Source: Laccaria trichodermophora | Taxonomy: Eukaryota; Basidiomycota; Agaricomycetes; Agaricales; Hydnangiaceae | DNA: 64,000 nt | Reading direction: 5' to 3' | NCBI GenBank assembly: GCA_018417955.1 | Contig: JACTVC010000019.1 | Span: forward strand, 124,001 to 188,000 | Shown here: positions 45,242 to 57,790 of the stretch, in pieces | Position numbering within the stretch: position 1 is the stretch's first letter | Layout: each line of letters begins with the position of its first letter | Program-made: the position numbers and the translations under genes | The notes under the pieces: generated by a model | What the model saw: the letters and a program-made list of their open reading frames with translations, nothing else | Told to the model about the DNA's origin: nothing | The model's database searches: none

Positions 45242-46873
45242 AATGACTGTGTGTTAAATATATCACTGGGAGATGTGGGAGGGTGGGGAGGAAGAGATGA
45301 ATGAATGATGACTTTCTGCCAGCGGCATTTTATCTTGAATAGGTGGGCGGCCAACCACGTTTCCGCCTTGTTTCCGACGTCCTACCTGCGAAGAAGGCAA
45401 TTTTCATTGAAATGGACAATCTGGGGTGTGCAGGGTCCACTGGCAATGGCATGGGAAGATTCATTCATGATAATCAAAGCTAAAAATGAATATCAATTTT
45501 TTTGCCATTCATTGGAAGGAACTGTAGAGGACATACAAGTGACGCTCGGAATCGAACCCATGGCAGAGATAAAGAAATACGCTTTTTGGTGAAGTGGCCT
45601 TAGCATTTCCCTCTCCTCCCTTTGCGAGCATCTTTCTTTCACCACCACCAAGCGCCAGCACTGCCAGGGCCCACTCCGTCGACCCCCAGGAGAGGTTGTT
45701 TGCGTTCCCTCGAGACCCTACAGTTCCTGACAAGCTACTTGATACATTCAGGTGAACAGATCCGAACATTCATAAAATCGTTAGCGTTGATGCGTAGGCA
45801 CAAAGGTGTGTTACCATGGAAATAAAGCCAAGATAAATCGAAGACTGGCGCCGTGGTGAACGGAGACAAGTCGAGGGTCAGGAAATCGCCAAAATTTCGC
45901 TGTCTTGTAAGGAGAACTGCAAACACTATCCTTCAAGAACAGTGCCCACTGACTCCAGTGTTTGTGGGTTCTCGACGTCTTGGTGCAGGGTTTGAAGTCC
46001 AAAGTTACCGAAGATAGAGACCATGAGCTACAAAGACACGCATTGCTCCGCAAGCTATCCAGATAGGAGCCTTCAAACTACAAGAGAGGCAGACACCTTC
46101 CTACGACAAACCTAAATTCAGGTGGAAATCTACGTGCACATAACGTGCCGTAATGATTGCATCTGTGGAGGTCATCAGAAGCGCATCGCAAGGATGTCAA
46201 GAGACGACGGTTAACATTGGGTTCCTCTCAGTTCACTGTCGTTTCATGGAGGGCGAAAGGCGCGGTTACGGTCGTGATAAAATTACGCCGGAAGCAATCC
46301 TTGTATGCACCTTTCGGTACTTTGGTTGTATGAAAACTTTTGAAAAAATATGCGCGTGCGTTAGAACAACGGCGCAGTAGATAAGCTCCAAAGAAACGTA
46401 CAGGTTTGTCAAAGTCATTCCATTTAACATGCACATGTTCGTCCCGAGAAATCGGACATCGCCAGCGGTAGAAATATGCAAGATTTTAAGAATGCAAGCT
46501 CATTGAACAGGAGCAAGTCAGTGACCACTGGGTCGTTGAGAGAGGAACAATGTTCAAGCCATAGTTGAGAATGACTGAAAAGACAGAAAACCCGCTTCTT
46601 CACCATACAAGCCAATTTGGTGTTGGATCGCATCGATCAAGCATAAAACCGGATGGAAAGCAAATTGTCCGCGATGCGATCCAAGGTAGAGGCATATCCA
46701 AAGAGCAAAATCCCAGCCGTGGCGCTAAGTAGTGTGAAAGAGATCGAGCACTAGTCTTTGCCATCCTCATCGGTTTGCAACCAGTGTGATCCCAGCGATG
46801 CGCAGTTTCGTCCGAGGGCTTCCGTTCCGCTTAGCGTGATCAATTCCAAGCATTCGTATGAGTTAGGAAAGGC
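45242..46873. other. intergenic up to the copia insertion
   Basis: About 1.6 kb without a supported gene. Short frames at 45305-45592 (plus) and 46228-46633 (minus) lack recognisable motifs. The last ~130 bp may belong to a coding remnant split by the retrotransposon (see 59971-60154). Confidence 0.35.
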
Positions 46874-46878
46874 CCCAG

Positions 46879-47123
46879 TGTTGAACCGTTAAGCGCTGCA
46901 GCGTGATCGTGATCGAACATTACGTAACCCACTACTATAAGTACTGTACAGGGGCATACTACTTTCCTCAGTCGTTCTATCATCCGGCTGAGGTGAGTAT
47001 TGTGCCCCGCCGTTCTTACACCATTAGTACTTACTCACATATCTCTCATAGGATATTCTAGGTACAGTACTAATGCGAGTCGTTCTATCATCCGGCTGAG
47101 GATATTCTAGTCTACTTTCAACA
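46879..47123 (+). repeat. copia 5' LTR, with an intron-like segment and a spliced-like copy
   Basis: 245 bp, TG..CA ends. Copy A of a 32-bp sequence is split: 22 bp at 46971-46992, then 59 bp starting GTGAGTATTG and ending TCTCATAG (46993-47051), then 10 bp GATATTCTAG (47052-47061). Copy B (47079-47110) has the same 22 + 10 bp with the 59 bp absent. The 59-bp segment has a perfect donor, an AG acceptor and a plausible branch site (TTACTCAC). Confidence 0.9.
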
Positions 47124-47137
47124 GGTTATGGGCCTTA
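47124..47137 (+). other. probable primer binding site (copia)
   Basis: GGTTATGGGCC follows the 5' LTR directly, the usual place for a tRNA primer site. The tRNA was not identified. Confidence 0.5.
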
Positions 47138-47192
47138 TTGACCTATAGATATCCCGCCACACTTACGACCAACTTCGCTTCTTTGAATCACG

Positions 47193-50100
47193 ATGACTGT
47201 GGGCGATTCTAGCTCTGGCGACCCTGCCTCTAATCCCACCTCGCCTAGACCAGCTTCTATGTCACCTCTTCCCCTCACTCCCATTCCTAGCGATACTTCT
47301 CATCCTTCCGTTCCACTTCAACGCATGATGGAATCTAGCTGGGGGGATGCTCCTCTTCTAGACAAGAATTCGAACAACTATGCAACGTGGAGCCGACATG
47401 TTGTGCGCATATTGCGCCTCTCCTCTGGTCTTGACCTGTACCTCGATGGCTCGCTTCCCGTTCCCAATCCCCAACTCGAACCACGCGCACATCGCCATTG
47501 GAAAATCAACAATGCCGCAATCCAGGCATTTCTTGTCATGAAGTGCGCACCATCCGAACATTCTTTCATTGAGAATTGCGATACCGCGGAGGGAATCTGG
47601 ACGATTCTTCGGCAACGCCATATTCATCAAGGCCCCATGTCACAAGTCACCCTCATTCAAGAAGCACTCTCTGTGCGATACTCGTCATCTGTTTTGTTCT
47701 CCGAAACCACGATGGTTTTACGAAATCTCAATCGGCGCATCTGGGACATGGGCGCTCCGACTTCTGAGGGTTTTCTTTGCATTCTAATGCTCCTCGCCCT
47801 ATCCTCAGACGATTCTCTGGCCGGCGTTCGTGATGCTATCGTATCTGGTCTCTCATCTTCGAGCGCTGACCGCGCATATACGTCGACGGACATCATCGCT
47901 CGACTCGACTATGAACAGCAGGCTCGTTCTATGTCGACACCTAAGACTGTCCTTGTCCCTGCTGAAGCCCATGTCGCCTGTGGTTGCTCATCTTCCGACG
48001 CTAAGCAGACTATATGCTCTAATTGCAAGAAACCCCGCCATACATCTGAATTCTGCATTCAACCTGGCGGCGGTATGGCTGGCAAAACGATCGCTGAGGC
48101 CCAGCAAGCACGCGATGCTAAACGTGGCAAGAAATCCAAAGAGAAATCCAAGGATTCGTCAAAAGGTCCTGCCGGCAGCATCATTCAATCTGGCAACCAG
48201 GCCTTCATTGTCGATGCGGATGGCAAAGCTCACGAAATCGTTAGCTCCACCTCTTCTAACACCACTTCGTCTTCTGGTGATTCCGCTCATTTTCTTGTCA
48301 CTGACAACCTGGATTCCATCGACCCCCTTGTTCTTGAATTGATGTGCGCAGTGGACATCGACGAATATGCTCATGTCGCTGAACACGCTTGGCTTGTTAC
48401 TCAGGAAGCTCTCCATGCCTCTGTTGACTGGCGCGAGAGGAGGAGAAACTTAGATGAACTGGATCTCGCCGCCATTACAGCAGCACCACTTCCTACTTCG
48501 ACACGATTATCTGATGTCTCTTTGGAATCTTCGCCCTTCCTCCTTGATAGCGCTTGTACCACGCATATATCCCCCGAGCGCTCCGATTTCGCCACTCTGC
48601 ATCCTATTGCTGACAGAACTGTGACAGGTGTTGGAGGATCATCCATCAAGGCTCTCGGCATTGGTAGTATCAAACTTATCATCGCAAAGGGATCATCCAT
48701 ATTGCTTGAAAATGTTCTTTTCATCCCTACATCCACCGTTAGGCTTATTTCAATCGCTTGCATCACTGAATCACTCAGATGTTCCGTCACTTTTGACGCG
48801 TCCACTGTCAACATCCGGAACCGTTCTGGCTCGTTATTCGCCACCGGCACACGCCTTCCCAACCGCAAACTCTATCGACTCGATTGTACTCGATTGTCGA
48901 CTGAACACGCATTTCACACTGCCAACCTCGATACCTGGCACCGTCGTTTAGGTCATGCATCGAACCAGTGCATACTGGATCTTGCTACCAAGCAATTAGC
49001 TGAAGGTATGCGCATAGATCTCTCTCAAACACCTCCCAAATGTGACAGTTGCATACGCGGCAAACAGGGTCGAACCCCAGTACCGAAAATGCGTCAGGGA
49101 GAGAGATCGAATCGCAGGTTGGGGATCATTTATGTGGATTTGACAGGACCTGAGGCGGTGAAGTCTGCTAGCGGAAACCTATACGTTATGAACATCGTCG
49201 ACGACAACTCTAGTCACCCATGGACATTCTGTCTTAAATTAAAATCCGACGCGTTACCTACTCTCCAAACTTGGGCTCATCGAGCTGAAGCTGAGAGTGG
49301 TGAGAAAATCGGTATCATTCGTATTGACGGCGGTGAACTAGACTCCGACGCGATGGCACTTTGGTGTGATGCTAATGGTTATACCCTACAGACCACTGCA
49401 CCTTACACATCTGCCCATAATGGACGTGCCGAACACATGCACCTCACGATAATGAACAGGATGCGCGCTATGCGTGCTTCAACGCCACAAGTCCCTTCTA
49501 ATCGTTGGGATGAATTTGCCATGACTGCAGGTTATTTATCGGCCCGTACGCCTACCCGGACGCTTGGGAAAACGCCCTATGAAGTATGGCATGGCAAGAA
49601 ACCGGACCTATCACACCTGCGTGAAATCGGATCTCGTGCGTTTGCCCTTATCCTCAAAAGCAACCCAAAGATCTATGAGCGTTCCTTTGAATGCATTCTT
49701 GTCGGCTACTCCTCCAATTCCAAAGCATATCGACTTTACCATCACACGACGCACCGACTTTTTGAATCGTTCCATGTTAAATTCATTGAACGGAAGGACG
49801 ATATCCCTCGCCCTCTTTACCCTGGTCGTGTCATTGATCTTCCATCTACAGATCCCCCTGGTAACCCTTCTGATGCATCACAAACTACCCCAATAGTTTC
49901 CTCTTCTCCAGATGTACCCACTTCTTCCTCTGTATCCCATTCTCCCTCTCTCTCTCCTTCTTTTCCCTCTACTTCTGTTTCTTCTTCGCCCAAGCACACC
50001 GTTATTTCGGATGAGGAGGAGCTCATTAACGATGCTCAGGGCCAAGTCTGGACTGTACCCGGCAATGATGACGAGGTACCAGTCCCTGTACGTGATGACC

Positions 50101-50961
50101 CTACTAATGTTGATCCTATAGGTGACATTGGCAATGTACCACGCCGATCTGCCCGGACGCCGGCTCCTACGGCTAAGGCAGCTGAAATTCTAGGCATTAA
50201 GCACTTACCCCGTGTTGCGCAAGCCGTTACAGAATCTCGTGAAGCTGGTCGCCGCCTCAAGGAACAACGCGCACAGGCTAAGTTTGAACGGCGTCAACTG
50301 GTCCTGGATCAACGAGCTTCATTAACTAACATTGACCCTCCTTCCTCCTCTAACCCTACCATTCCCCCTACTGTTCCTACTGATGCCGTCCCTGACGACT
50401 CACTACTGCAGGTACCTCCTCTGGACCCAGAATCGGATTTCGTGGCTTTCTGTGAAGCTTACGCGACCGAATTGGCATCCCCTTTGATCAACCCTCGCAA
50501 TCCTGACGAGCCTACTTTCCGTCAGGCAATGAAGTCCCCAGATGCCGACAAATGGACCTTCGGTATTCAAGATGAACTGAAGAGTCTCAAAGATATGGGT
50601 GTCTATGTACTTGTTCCTCGTTCTGACGTTCCCTCAGGTCGTAAGATCCTACATGGCAAATGGGTTCTCAACCTCAAGCGAGATAAAGTCGGTGCCCCCG
50701 TACGGCACAAGGCGTGATATGTTGTTTTAGGCTATGAACAGATTTTTGGTCAAGATTACGCCGATACGACCTCTCCTACGGCCCGAATGGAATCTGTTCG
50801 CCTCCTTCTCAACATTGCGGCCGCCAAGGACTGGGATCTTCAGCAAATCGACGTCAAGACCGCTTTTCTCTATGGTCTATTACCTCCTGACGAAGCGCAA
50901 TACTTGGAACAACCCGAAGGCTTTGCCGAACTTGGCAAGGAAGACTGGGTATGGTGCCTAC
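47193..50961 (+). pseudogene. copia gag-pol polyprotein, 5' part, with nonsense codon
   Basis: Frame from ATG 47193 to TGA 50715-50717 (1,174 residues), continuing in the same frame to the insertion point. Domains: copia-type gag with the CCHC knuckle CSNCKKPRHTSEFC (about residues 277-290); protease with FLLDSACTTHI, using DSA in place of the more usual DSG; a pre-integrase zinc motif (WHRRLGHASN...CDSCIRGKQGR); and integrase with VDLTGP, IRIDGGE and the Glu in AHNGRAEHMH (DDE triad). After a Ser/Pro-rich linker the RT starts (WTFGIQDELKSLKDMGVYVL, LHGKWVLNLKRD). At 50715 the conserved RHKAR is read as RHKA-stop, a CGA-to-TGA change. The frame then resumes YVVLGYEQIFGQDYADTTSP and QQIDVKTAFLYG until the inner element interrupts it. 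Confidence 0.9.
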
Positions 50962-51512
50962 TGTGGGAACCTGTTCGAGGTGAGACGTTAATTATGTGGC
51001 TCGAATAGCAACGACGAGGTGTATCTGGTGAGCTTGTTGTGATAAAGTTAACACAATGGTGTGAAGACCTCTGACGAGGGTCTGATCTGAGTCTTAAGAG
51101 TCAATCTCAATACGCAAGTAGCTACTGATGCTCTGGAAAGCCACAAGCGTAGACGTACTCTCCTTTCCCGGAATGCCGCAGAAAGGTGCAGAGAGATCTT
51201 CTACAGAAGATTGAAGGGAAACAAGAAGTATTCAGCTTTAGGAGAGTCACGGGCTCTCCACAGTAAGTCACTATGCTACTGACCTCTAATACTATATCCC
51301 TGCCACACAAGTAGTCAAGTCGTGAGTACGATGCTCGAAGGCTGCAAGCCGTTGAAGGAATGATGGTAAGAAAGATAGATTGCTAAACGTGTGACTGAGG
51401 GAATTGTATGTAAGTGTGACTACTGTGACTAAGTGACGAGAGAAGCAGCGTAGAATCAGAAATAATAGTAACAGAGGGATGGAGGAGTCATTCAGTAATC
51501 CTACCCATTACA
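50962..51512 (-). repeat. inner element 3' LTR (minus orientation)
   Basis: 551 bp. In element orientation it starts TGTAATGGGTAGG and ends GGTTCCCACA. The adjacent internal sequence at 51516-51528 reads GGAAATAGGGGGG in element orientation, a good polypurine tract. The reading frame of the element's C-terminal segment ends at a TAG inside the first 12 bases of this LTR. Confidence 0.92.
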
Positions 51513-54500
51513 GAGCCCCCCTATTTCCGATTTGACGTGGTCTGTATCCCTCAGGCAGTCCAATACCTGCGAGACAATTTTCGTTCCAATCCACTGATAT
51601 CCCTTGGATATCCCAGGGGTCCTGAATTTCGCTGAACCTTGAAATATTTCCTTTATTAGTCCTTTTAACATGCTGTCCATACAGGAGTCCCATTCTCCTG
51701 TCCAAAAGTAGCATCCATCATCCGAGATGTCCCCTGAAGCCTGGTATAAGGATCGGTCTCTCTCACTGTTGCTCCGAATGCAGCCAAAGAGTACATCAAT
51801 CTCCTGTGGAGACATTTCATCTGTGTACAGAAAAATCGGGTGTCCATTGTCTGAATCAAAGTTTCCCCGTCCCACTTGCGTCCTAACCAAGCTACTGGGC
51901 CCCCCATGCCTACTAAAATCCTAGCATGCGGTCGGCGAATAATGTCATTGACTCGACTCGTGTAGTAAGCTTGCAATGTGCCTTGCGCTGTGTAGGTAAA
52001 CAGTGCTTCAACTGCAGACGTCGGTTTCCCTACCACCCAATCAGTATCAGGGACTTCTTTGGGTTTGAATCTCCCAAAATCCTCCACCTCAGTGACGCCG
52101 ATGCTGAAAGGTAAACCATGACAGACTGCTTCCAGTAAAATAGCCGACATTGTAGGAGTTTCCCTGGAGCAAGCAGCCCAAAAGGGTAATGGTGCCTGTG
52201 CTCGGACGTCTGGTAGAAGAAGGTGGCAGCCGACTTCAAGATAGTCAGTATTCCACATCAAGGGCTTTTTGCTCGCCCATGGACTGGCTGGGCTACGATA
52301 TTGACTAGCAAGGTTTCGTAATGTTTCGATGAAGAACGCCCGGTGGCTGGCCATTGTGTTGGCAGGGCACGGGTGGATATGCTGGGGTGAAGCAGACCGA
52401 CGATGAGAATTCTTGTCGCCTGAACTCCGAGAGTGATGTGAGGATGTGCTAAAGCCAGTATGGCTCAACGAAGTAGGCATGGCCTGTACCCAATGGGAAG
52501 CCGCAGTTATAGGCGACGTCAACCGGGGGATCAATAATTGAGGGCGTGAGGGGGAGACCCGCTGAGGGCGAGGCAAAGTGGCCAAGGTAATACGACCCCA
52601 TTTGTCCAAGTCGAACTGGCGTTTACCCATTGGGGTGTGAACGCTTTTGAACAGCTCACGGATCTCCCCATCGCCCCGCTGCGCTTCCACACTGACTCCT
52701 GACCCTAAGACTCCAGCTTTCTGGCTGTCGCTGGCATCCATCCGTCGAGGCTTCCAGTGCCAAATGGTCTGGTAAGTGTCGCAATCGTCGACTTCTATAG
52801 AAATGTGATACTTGTCAGTGTAATCGTGAATGAGTAATGAATCCGTTGACAAGCGAGCGGACCAGCCTTCAAAATCGCAGATGTAAACCACTGCGTTGGA
52901 AGGCATATGATCCGAATGGGCTGGTGAGGCTACATGATCGGGGGCGCGTCGCAATTGCAAAAATTCGTCGTAACGCCTGATTGTCTCGATGTCGTTGTGG
53001 AAATCCAGCATCTCCTCTCCATAGACCTCAGTCTTGTCTAAAGAGCTGCAAGCGTCGTGGTAAGCTTGAAGGATGGATGGAGATAGCCGTGCAGAGCAAG
53101 GGTGATCGTCGATATCCTCTTGCCAGAAGTAGAAGTCGTGAGTTGGGAGCTCGACGGTTGAATCGTAAACGAGGGGAAGAAAAAGGAAGAAAGAAACGGA
53201 AGAGAAAGGAAAAAAGGAACGCAAGGTGTTGTCATTCAAAGTCCTGCAATGCTGAATGACGTCAATCAAAATGGATCTTTCCACAGGGGCATCCCGATGC
53301 GTAATGGACGAGGACCACCAATTCAGATACCCCAGATAATCCTTAGCATCTTCTACAGCTGTGCTGGCCGAATGAGCAGAATCCCAACCCGAAGAGAGCC
53401 TTAAAAGGCAATTGAATTTCGCTGGATGCTCGGTTCCTAGAACAAAAGGCAGATTGGATATGATAGAGTTGGTGCATAACCACAGCTTCGTAAGGCCATC
53501 CTCCACCGGAAGTCTCAAATCTGCATCAAAGTAAAATTTTCCATCACTGCACACTCCTGGGGCGTTACCCTCGCTAAAATACCAAGGGACATCAGATTGG
53601 TACCCTCCTTCGTTTGGACCGTCTCCTCCACCTCCTCCTCCCATAGGAAAAGAAGGTCGATTACGACAGGATGGATCTCTACTCGGAGGATTACTATCAC
53701 GGCAAGGTTGATTATCACTGTCTCTATCGTTGTCATCGTCCAAATCTCCATCCGGCTGGTGTCTCCGTTCACCTCTTCTCTCTGGAAACCGTTGTCCTGA
53801 AGAACCTCTTTCCGAGTGGCTTTCGTGGATTCGATGATACCAGTGGCTATCACATGGACTAGACACTCCTGCACTGGTCTGAGCCGTCGCTTGATAGTTC
53901 GCTGAGGTTGGGGGTAAGTGAGCTACATTATCATTTTGTTCTATGTTATTCATATGCAGTGGAAGCTCCCTTCCTCCGAAGGGGTTAGAAGCGCTTGGCT
54001 GAATAGGTCTCTGGAAATTCCACGAGTTCTTAACCCTTGTACTCGATATATTCTTGAAAGCGGGCGTTTGTGGTACTAATATGTTTTTCTGCGCTGACGT
54101 TTCCGAGGAAGACAAAGGTGTTCCTGGCTTCACGAAGAATTGAGAGCTAGATTCGAAAGGGGTTCCATACCCAACGTTCATAATGCGCGGAGAGGTAAGG
54201 GGACTCGTAAAGTCATCTGAAATTCCCCTCTTGCCATTATCTCTCTTGAATGTAGCCCCTCCTTGATTATCCGGAATATATTCTTGTTCTGGAATAGTGG
54301 GTAATGTATTCAAAGTTGAATCTTGTATGTTGACCGGTAAAGGAATTGTTGAACTCCATAACGTGCCATCTCTCATACGAAAATCCTTATCTTCTTCTCC
54401 TTCAATCGCTTCGTAGACTCCAATATCCGTGGATATGGGGGACATAGGTGTTTCTTGATCCTCTCCTACAATAGGCCCTCTGTATTCGTCCGACTTTATC

Positions 54501-57500
54501 GACGATGCCTGATTATTCTCGGTCGGTGATGTCATGGACATCTCAACAGGATCTAGGGCCTGAAGGATTGACTGCGACAAGGTTGGAGTGGCCGGAAACC
54601 ATGTGGAATGGCTGAAGCACGTCGTTGACGATAGTCGTCGTTTTTTGTCAACCGTGGGAACATCTGTCAATGACGACGCCTCAGTCTGTATTCGTTCGTC
54701 TAGTGTACTGGGGCTCGGTCGGTAGGCTCTTAAAGGAGGAGAGGGCATGCACGCGTTGGGCATTAGAGGAGATGTGCAGTCATCATTTTCAACTGTGGAA
54801 GCGGCTGGCGAGTGTAGTGTCCATAAATGTTCGTTTTGCGCGTCGAGTCGCCTTTTATAAGAGGCTGAAAGTGGATTGGTCGTGAAAGGATCCCGAAAGG
54901 GAGCGAACTGGCACGCCGACAATGGTGATGAAACTACAGTGGTTGGAAACATGGTAGTATTGCTGCTACCTGTCGTTGTTGATGGGTGTCGCTCGTCGTC
55001 AACTGTAGGGACATCCAACAACGACGGCGCCTTGGATTGTACCCACTCGTCTTGCCAACCAGGACTTGGTTGATGGGTTATAGATGAATGGCGATGCGCA
55101 TCGAGCATCGATAGTGACGCACATCCTTTGCTTTCAACCATAATAGTAGCTCGTGATGGTAACGTACTCGAAGACCCCTTTTGAGTGTTGAGTTGCCATT
55201 GATATGTTGACAATGACGAGCGGCTCCCCTTGCCACCTATGAGAACGCTCGGCTGCGATGTCGAAAATTGTCGCCCACAAGAATCTTCGAGTCGATAGGA
55301 TGAAAGCGACAGGGATGAACGTCGTTGCTGCGGGGAAAAAAGTGTAGGACAGCATGAAGGTTCGTTGGCAATAAGCTGCGTGATGCCAGGGAGAGATGGA
55401 CGACGTGATTCTGGATGAACTGGTCCCTCATCATCGACAGGGGGAAAGGTGTATTCGACAAAGGGCTTCTGAGGCAATGACAGCGAGGTTCCTCGAGGCA
55501 CTGTCAGCCGTCCGTCGGCATGGCTGCTCGGCAAGGACTTGAGTATGCTCATGGTGGCGTTGATCGATTGCTTGGCGTGTAGCTGTCGACGGGAAGGTGG
55601 GGGCAAAGCACCCACGTCCTGAATAGGTGATCCCGATGGCCCATGTTTCGTGGCAGAAGGGTTCTGAAACTCAGTAGTAGTTCGCTCCTCACGTTCCCGA
55701 AGTTCGCCACCACCATTTTGTTGTGCAAGAATCGCATGCGAGGCCCTGTGCTCGTCCGGACAAAAGAAAGAACCTATTCTCGGTTGGGATTGGGCGCGAG
55801 AGCGTATAAACAAACTTGTCGACCCTCGACATAGATCTGAGATGGAATTAGAGATGAAGGGTGCTGAAGATGTGGAGCGCGACGTCGATGATGAAGAGGA
55901 TATACTCGCAGGCACTGTATTGATTTCTCCTGGGGCAGTAGAGTTTGGGAGAGGAACTGCATCGGCGAACGGACGCGGAAATCGAAGCATAAGCTCCTGG
56001 AGATCAGAAGTGGGGCTGAGAATATATGGTGCAGCTGAGGTAGGACACAACGCCATCGAACGAGGCGTAGGTACCGTAATGGGTCCACTGGTGATTTCTG
56101 CTTGAATAGTAGTCAGTTGGACCGAGTGCGTATGCGCACCTAACACCCCAAAAACCTCTGCTCGCTCCGCCGCAATTTCTATCTCCCCGGCAGATGGCTC
56201 CTTCACTCCCACCACCTTCATGTCACTCTTCAAATCCTCCAATCCCCTTGCATCATTAGTAGAAGTGGGAGCTGAGTTGCATGAGCGCTGAGTGGCACTA
56301 GGGCGGTTCGGCAGCGGAAAGACCTTATCCGAGCGAATTTTGCAGATCCATGCAACCTGCAACTTGAGGGTGATGTCAGAGAGTGGATGGTTCGACGGAA
56401 TTTGGATGGAGCACAACCCAGAGGACGTTGGCGTCGTGTTGAGCTTCAAAGGCGATGCATGGCCTTCTTTACCACCCGTGAGATCAGTTTCTGATGGCAT
56501 TGATTTTGAGTGGTCGCTTTGTATGCTGAGCGGTAGACGTCGCGACTTTAACGGACAGTATGAGGAGTGAGGAGTTGGCGAGCTAAATGTAGATGTGGAT
56601 ACGGATGACTTGTCCAATGCCATGAATGGAGCACCACATCCCACGCTCAAAATGGGGGACATAAGTGTTTGTTGGTCCTCCCCTTTGATAGGCTCTCTGT
56701 ATTGTGTCTCGTATTTAGCTAAGTTCTCCTGGGCTAGAGTTATTCGCCTGTTTAACCCCATCCACGCTGCGTGGATTTGACCGAGGTCTGAGGATTCTTT
56801 AAGAATACTCAAGAACGTGGCTCTTGGGTCTACTTTGAAAAAAGAATTCCGCCCTGGGATTAGGGCGGAAGTCCTTTCCAGGAAAATCTGTAACTCGCTA
56901 ACCACTTGCGAGACTTCTCTTAATAGCGATGAGTGTAGCATACAACTCCTTTGAGACCCCCTCAGCTCCACTATCTCACTATCAAATAACGATTTTTTTG
57001 AGGAAAGATTGACAGCACGCTGCTGGTACGTAGAAATGCCGTCGACGCTCGACTCCCTGTATTCTGACATAAGTCGAGCCATAGGACATTCTTCGTATCC
57101 TCTATCAGTCCCCGAACGGAAGGCCTGTGTCAAAGAAGTTTCTACCGTGGTACTCATGTCTGTCTGGTTGCTCTCAGTGAGAGAGGATTCTATAGTGGGT
57201 GCGGAGACAAGGTATGGGCTATTGATTTGTTGAGATATAGACGAAGGAGAAAATATTTCTCTCGCGCTGATATCCGTAATTGGTGATATAGGAGGAGGGG
57301 TCTTATATTCAAAAGCTCGGAAAGAACGAGGGGTGTGATGAGATTTCGTAGAAGGGAATTGATGTTGAAAATTCGAGGAAGATGGTATGGTAGCTGGCGT
57401 AGCCCGTGGTAGAAAGCGATGGTGTTTAAATCCAACTGCTCGACCACCTAGCGAGTGCTTCCCTCTGAGTGAGAATGGTCTGTAGTGTAAATTGTCGTGC

Positions 57501-57787
57501 GCTCGGTAGTAACTCGCTATAGGATTCTTGTCGTTACTTGGAAGTATAAGAGTCGCGGAAACTGGTAGAGTTTTCGAGTTCGTCAACATTCTGCTAGATG
57601 TGGATGGGGAAGAAGATCGAGAACGATCGGATTGAAAAGGTTGAATCAACGAAGAAGGAGGTGCACCTCTGGAAGGTTTACTTCGCCTTGATCCTTCAGA
57701 TCGTCCCCCACTCACTTCCACGCTATGCTCTTCTTCTGTTGTTATGCCTAAGCCAACCAGGCTGTCGTTGGATCCCACAGTGTCCAC
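51501..57787 (-). CDS. giant ORF of the inner element, unknown protein, frameshifted near its C-terminus
   Basis: An uninterrupted frame of 2,040 codons runs from 57787 to 51665. Residues ~1-1440 are Ser/Pro/Thr-rich and disordered. They end in a Gly-rich stretch (PMGGGGGGDGPNEGG). The last ~600 residues look folded: DADLRLPVEDGLTKLWLC, YLNWWSSSITHRDAPVERS, VVYICDFEGWSARLS and YHISIEVDDCDTYQTIWHWK. Then PDVRAQAPLPFWAACS, DFGRFKPKEVPDTDWVVGKP and HARILVGMGGPVAWLGRKWD follow. Near 51875 the better continuation changes frame by one base to SDNGHPIFLYTDEMSPQEID, VLFGCIRS and GCYFWTGEWDSCMDSM, running to a stop at 51501 in the LTR. So this copy probably carries an indel. No ATG lies at the frame start; the first codon after the LTR is AAG then GTG. 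No enzyme motif recognised. A homologous N-terminus is present at 63579. Confidence 0.75.
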
Positions 57788-57790
57788 CTT

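Noticed and set aside
51860..51880. Programmed -1 frameshift signal (GGGAAAC) in the giant ORF
   Set aside because: The heptamer is present, but its codon phase relative to the upstream frame is wrong for a standard slip; an indel is simpler.
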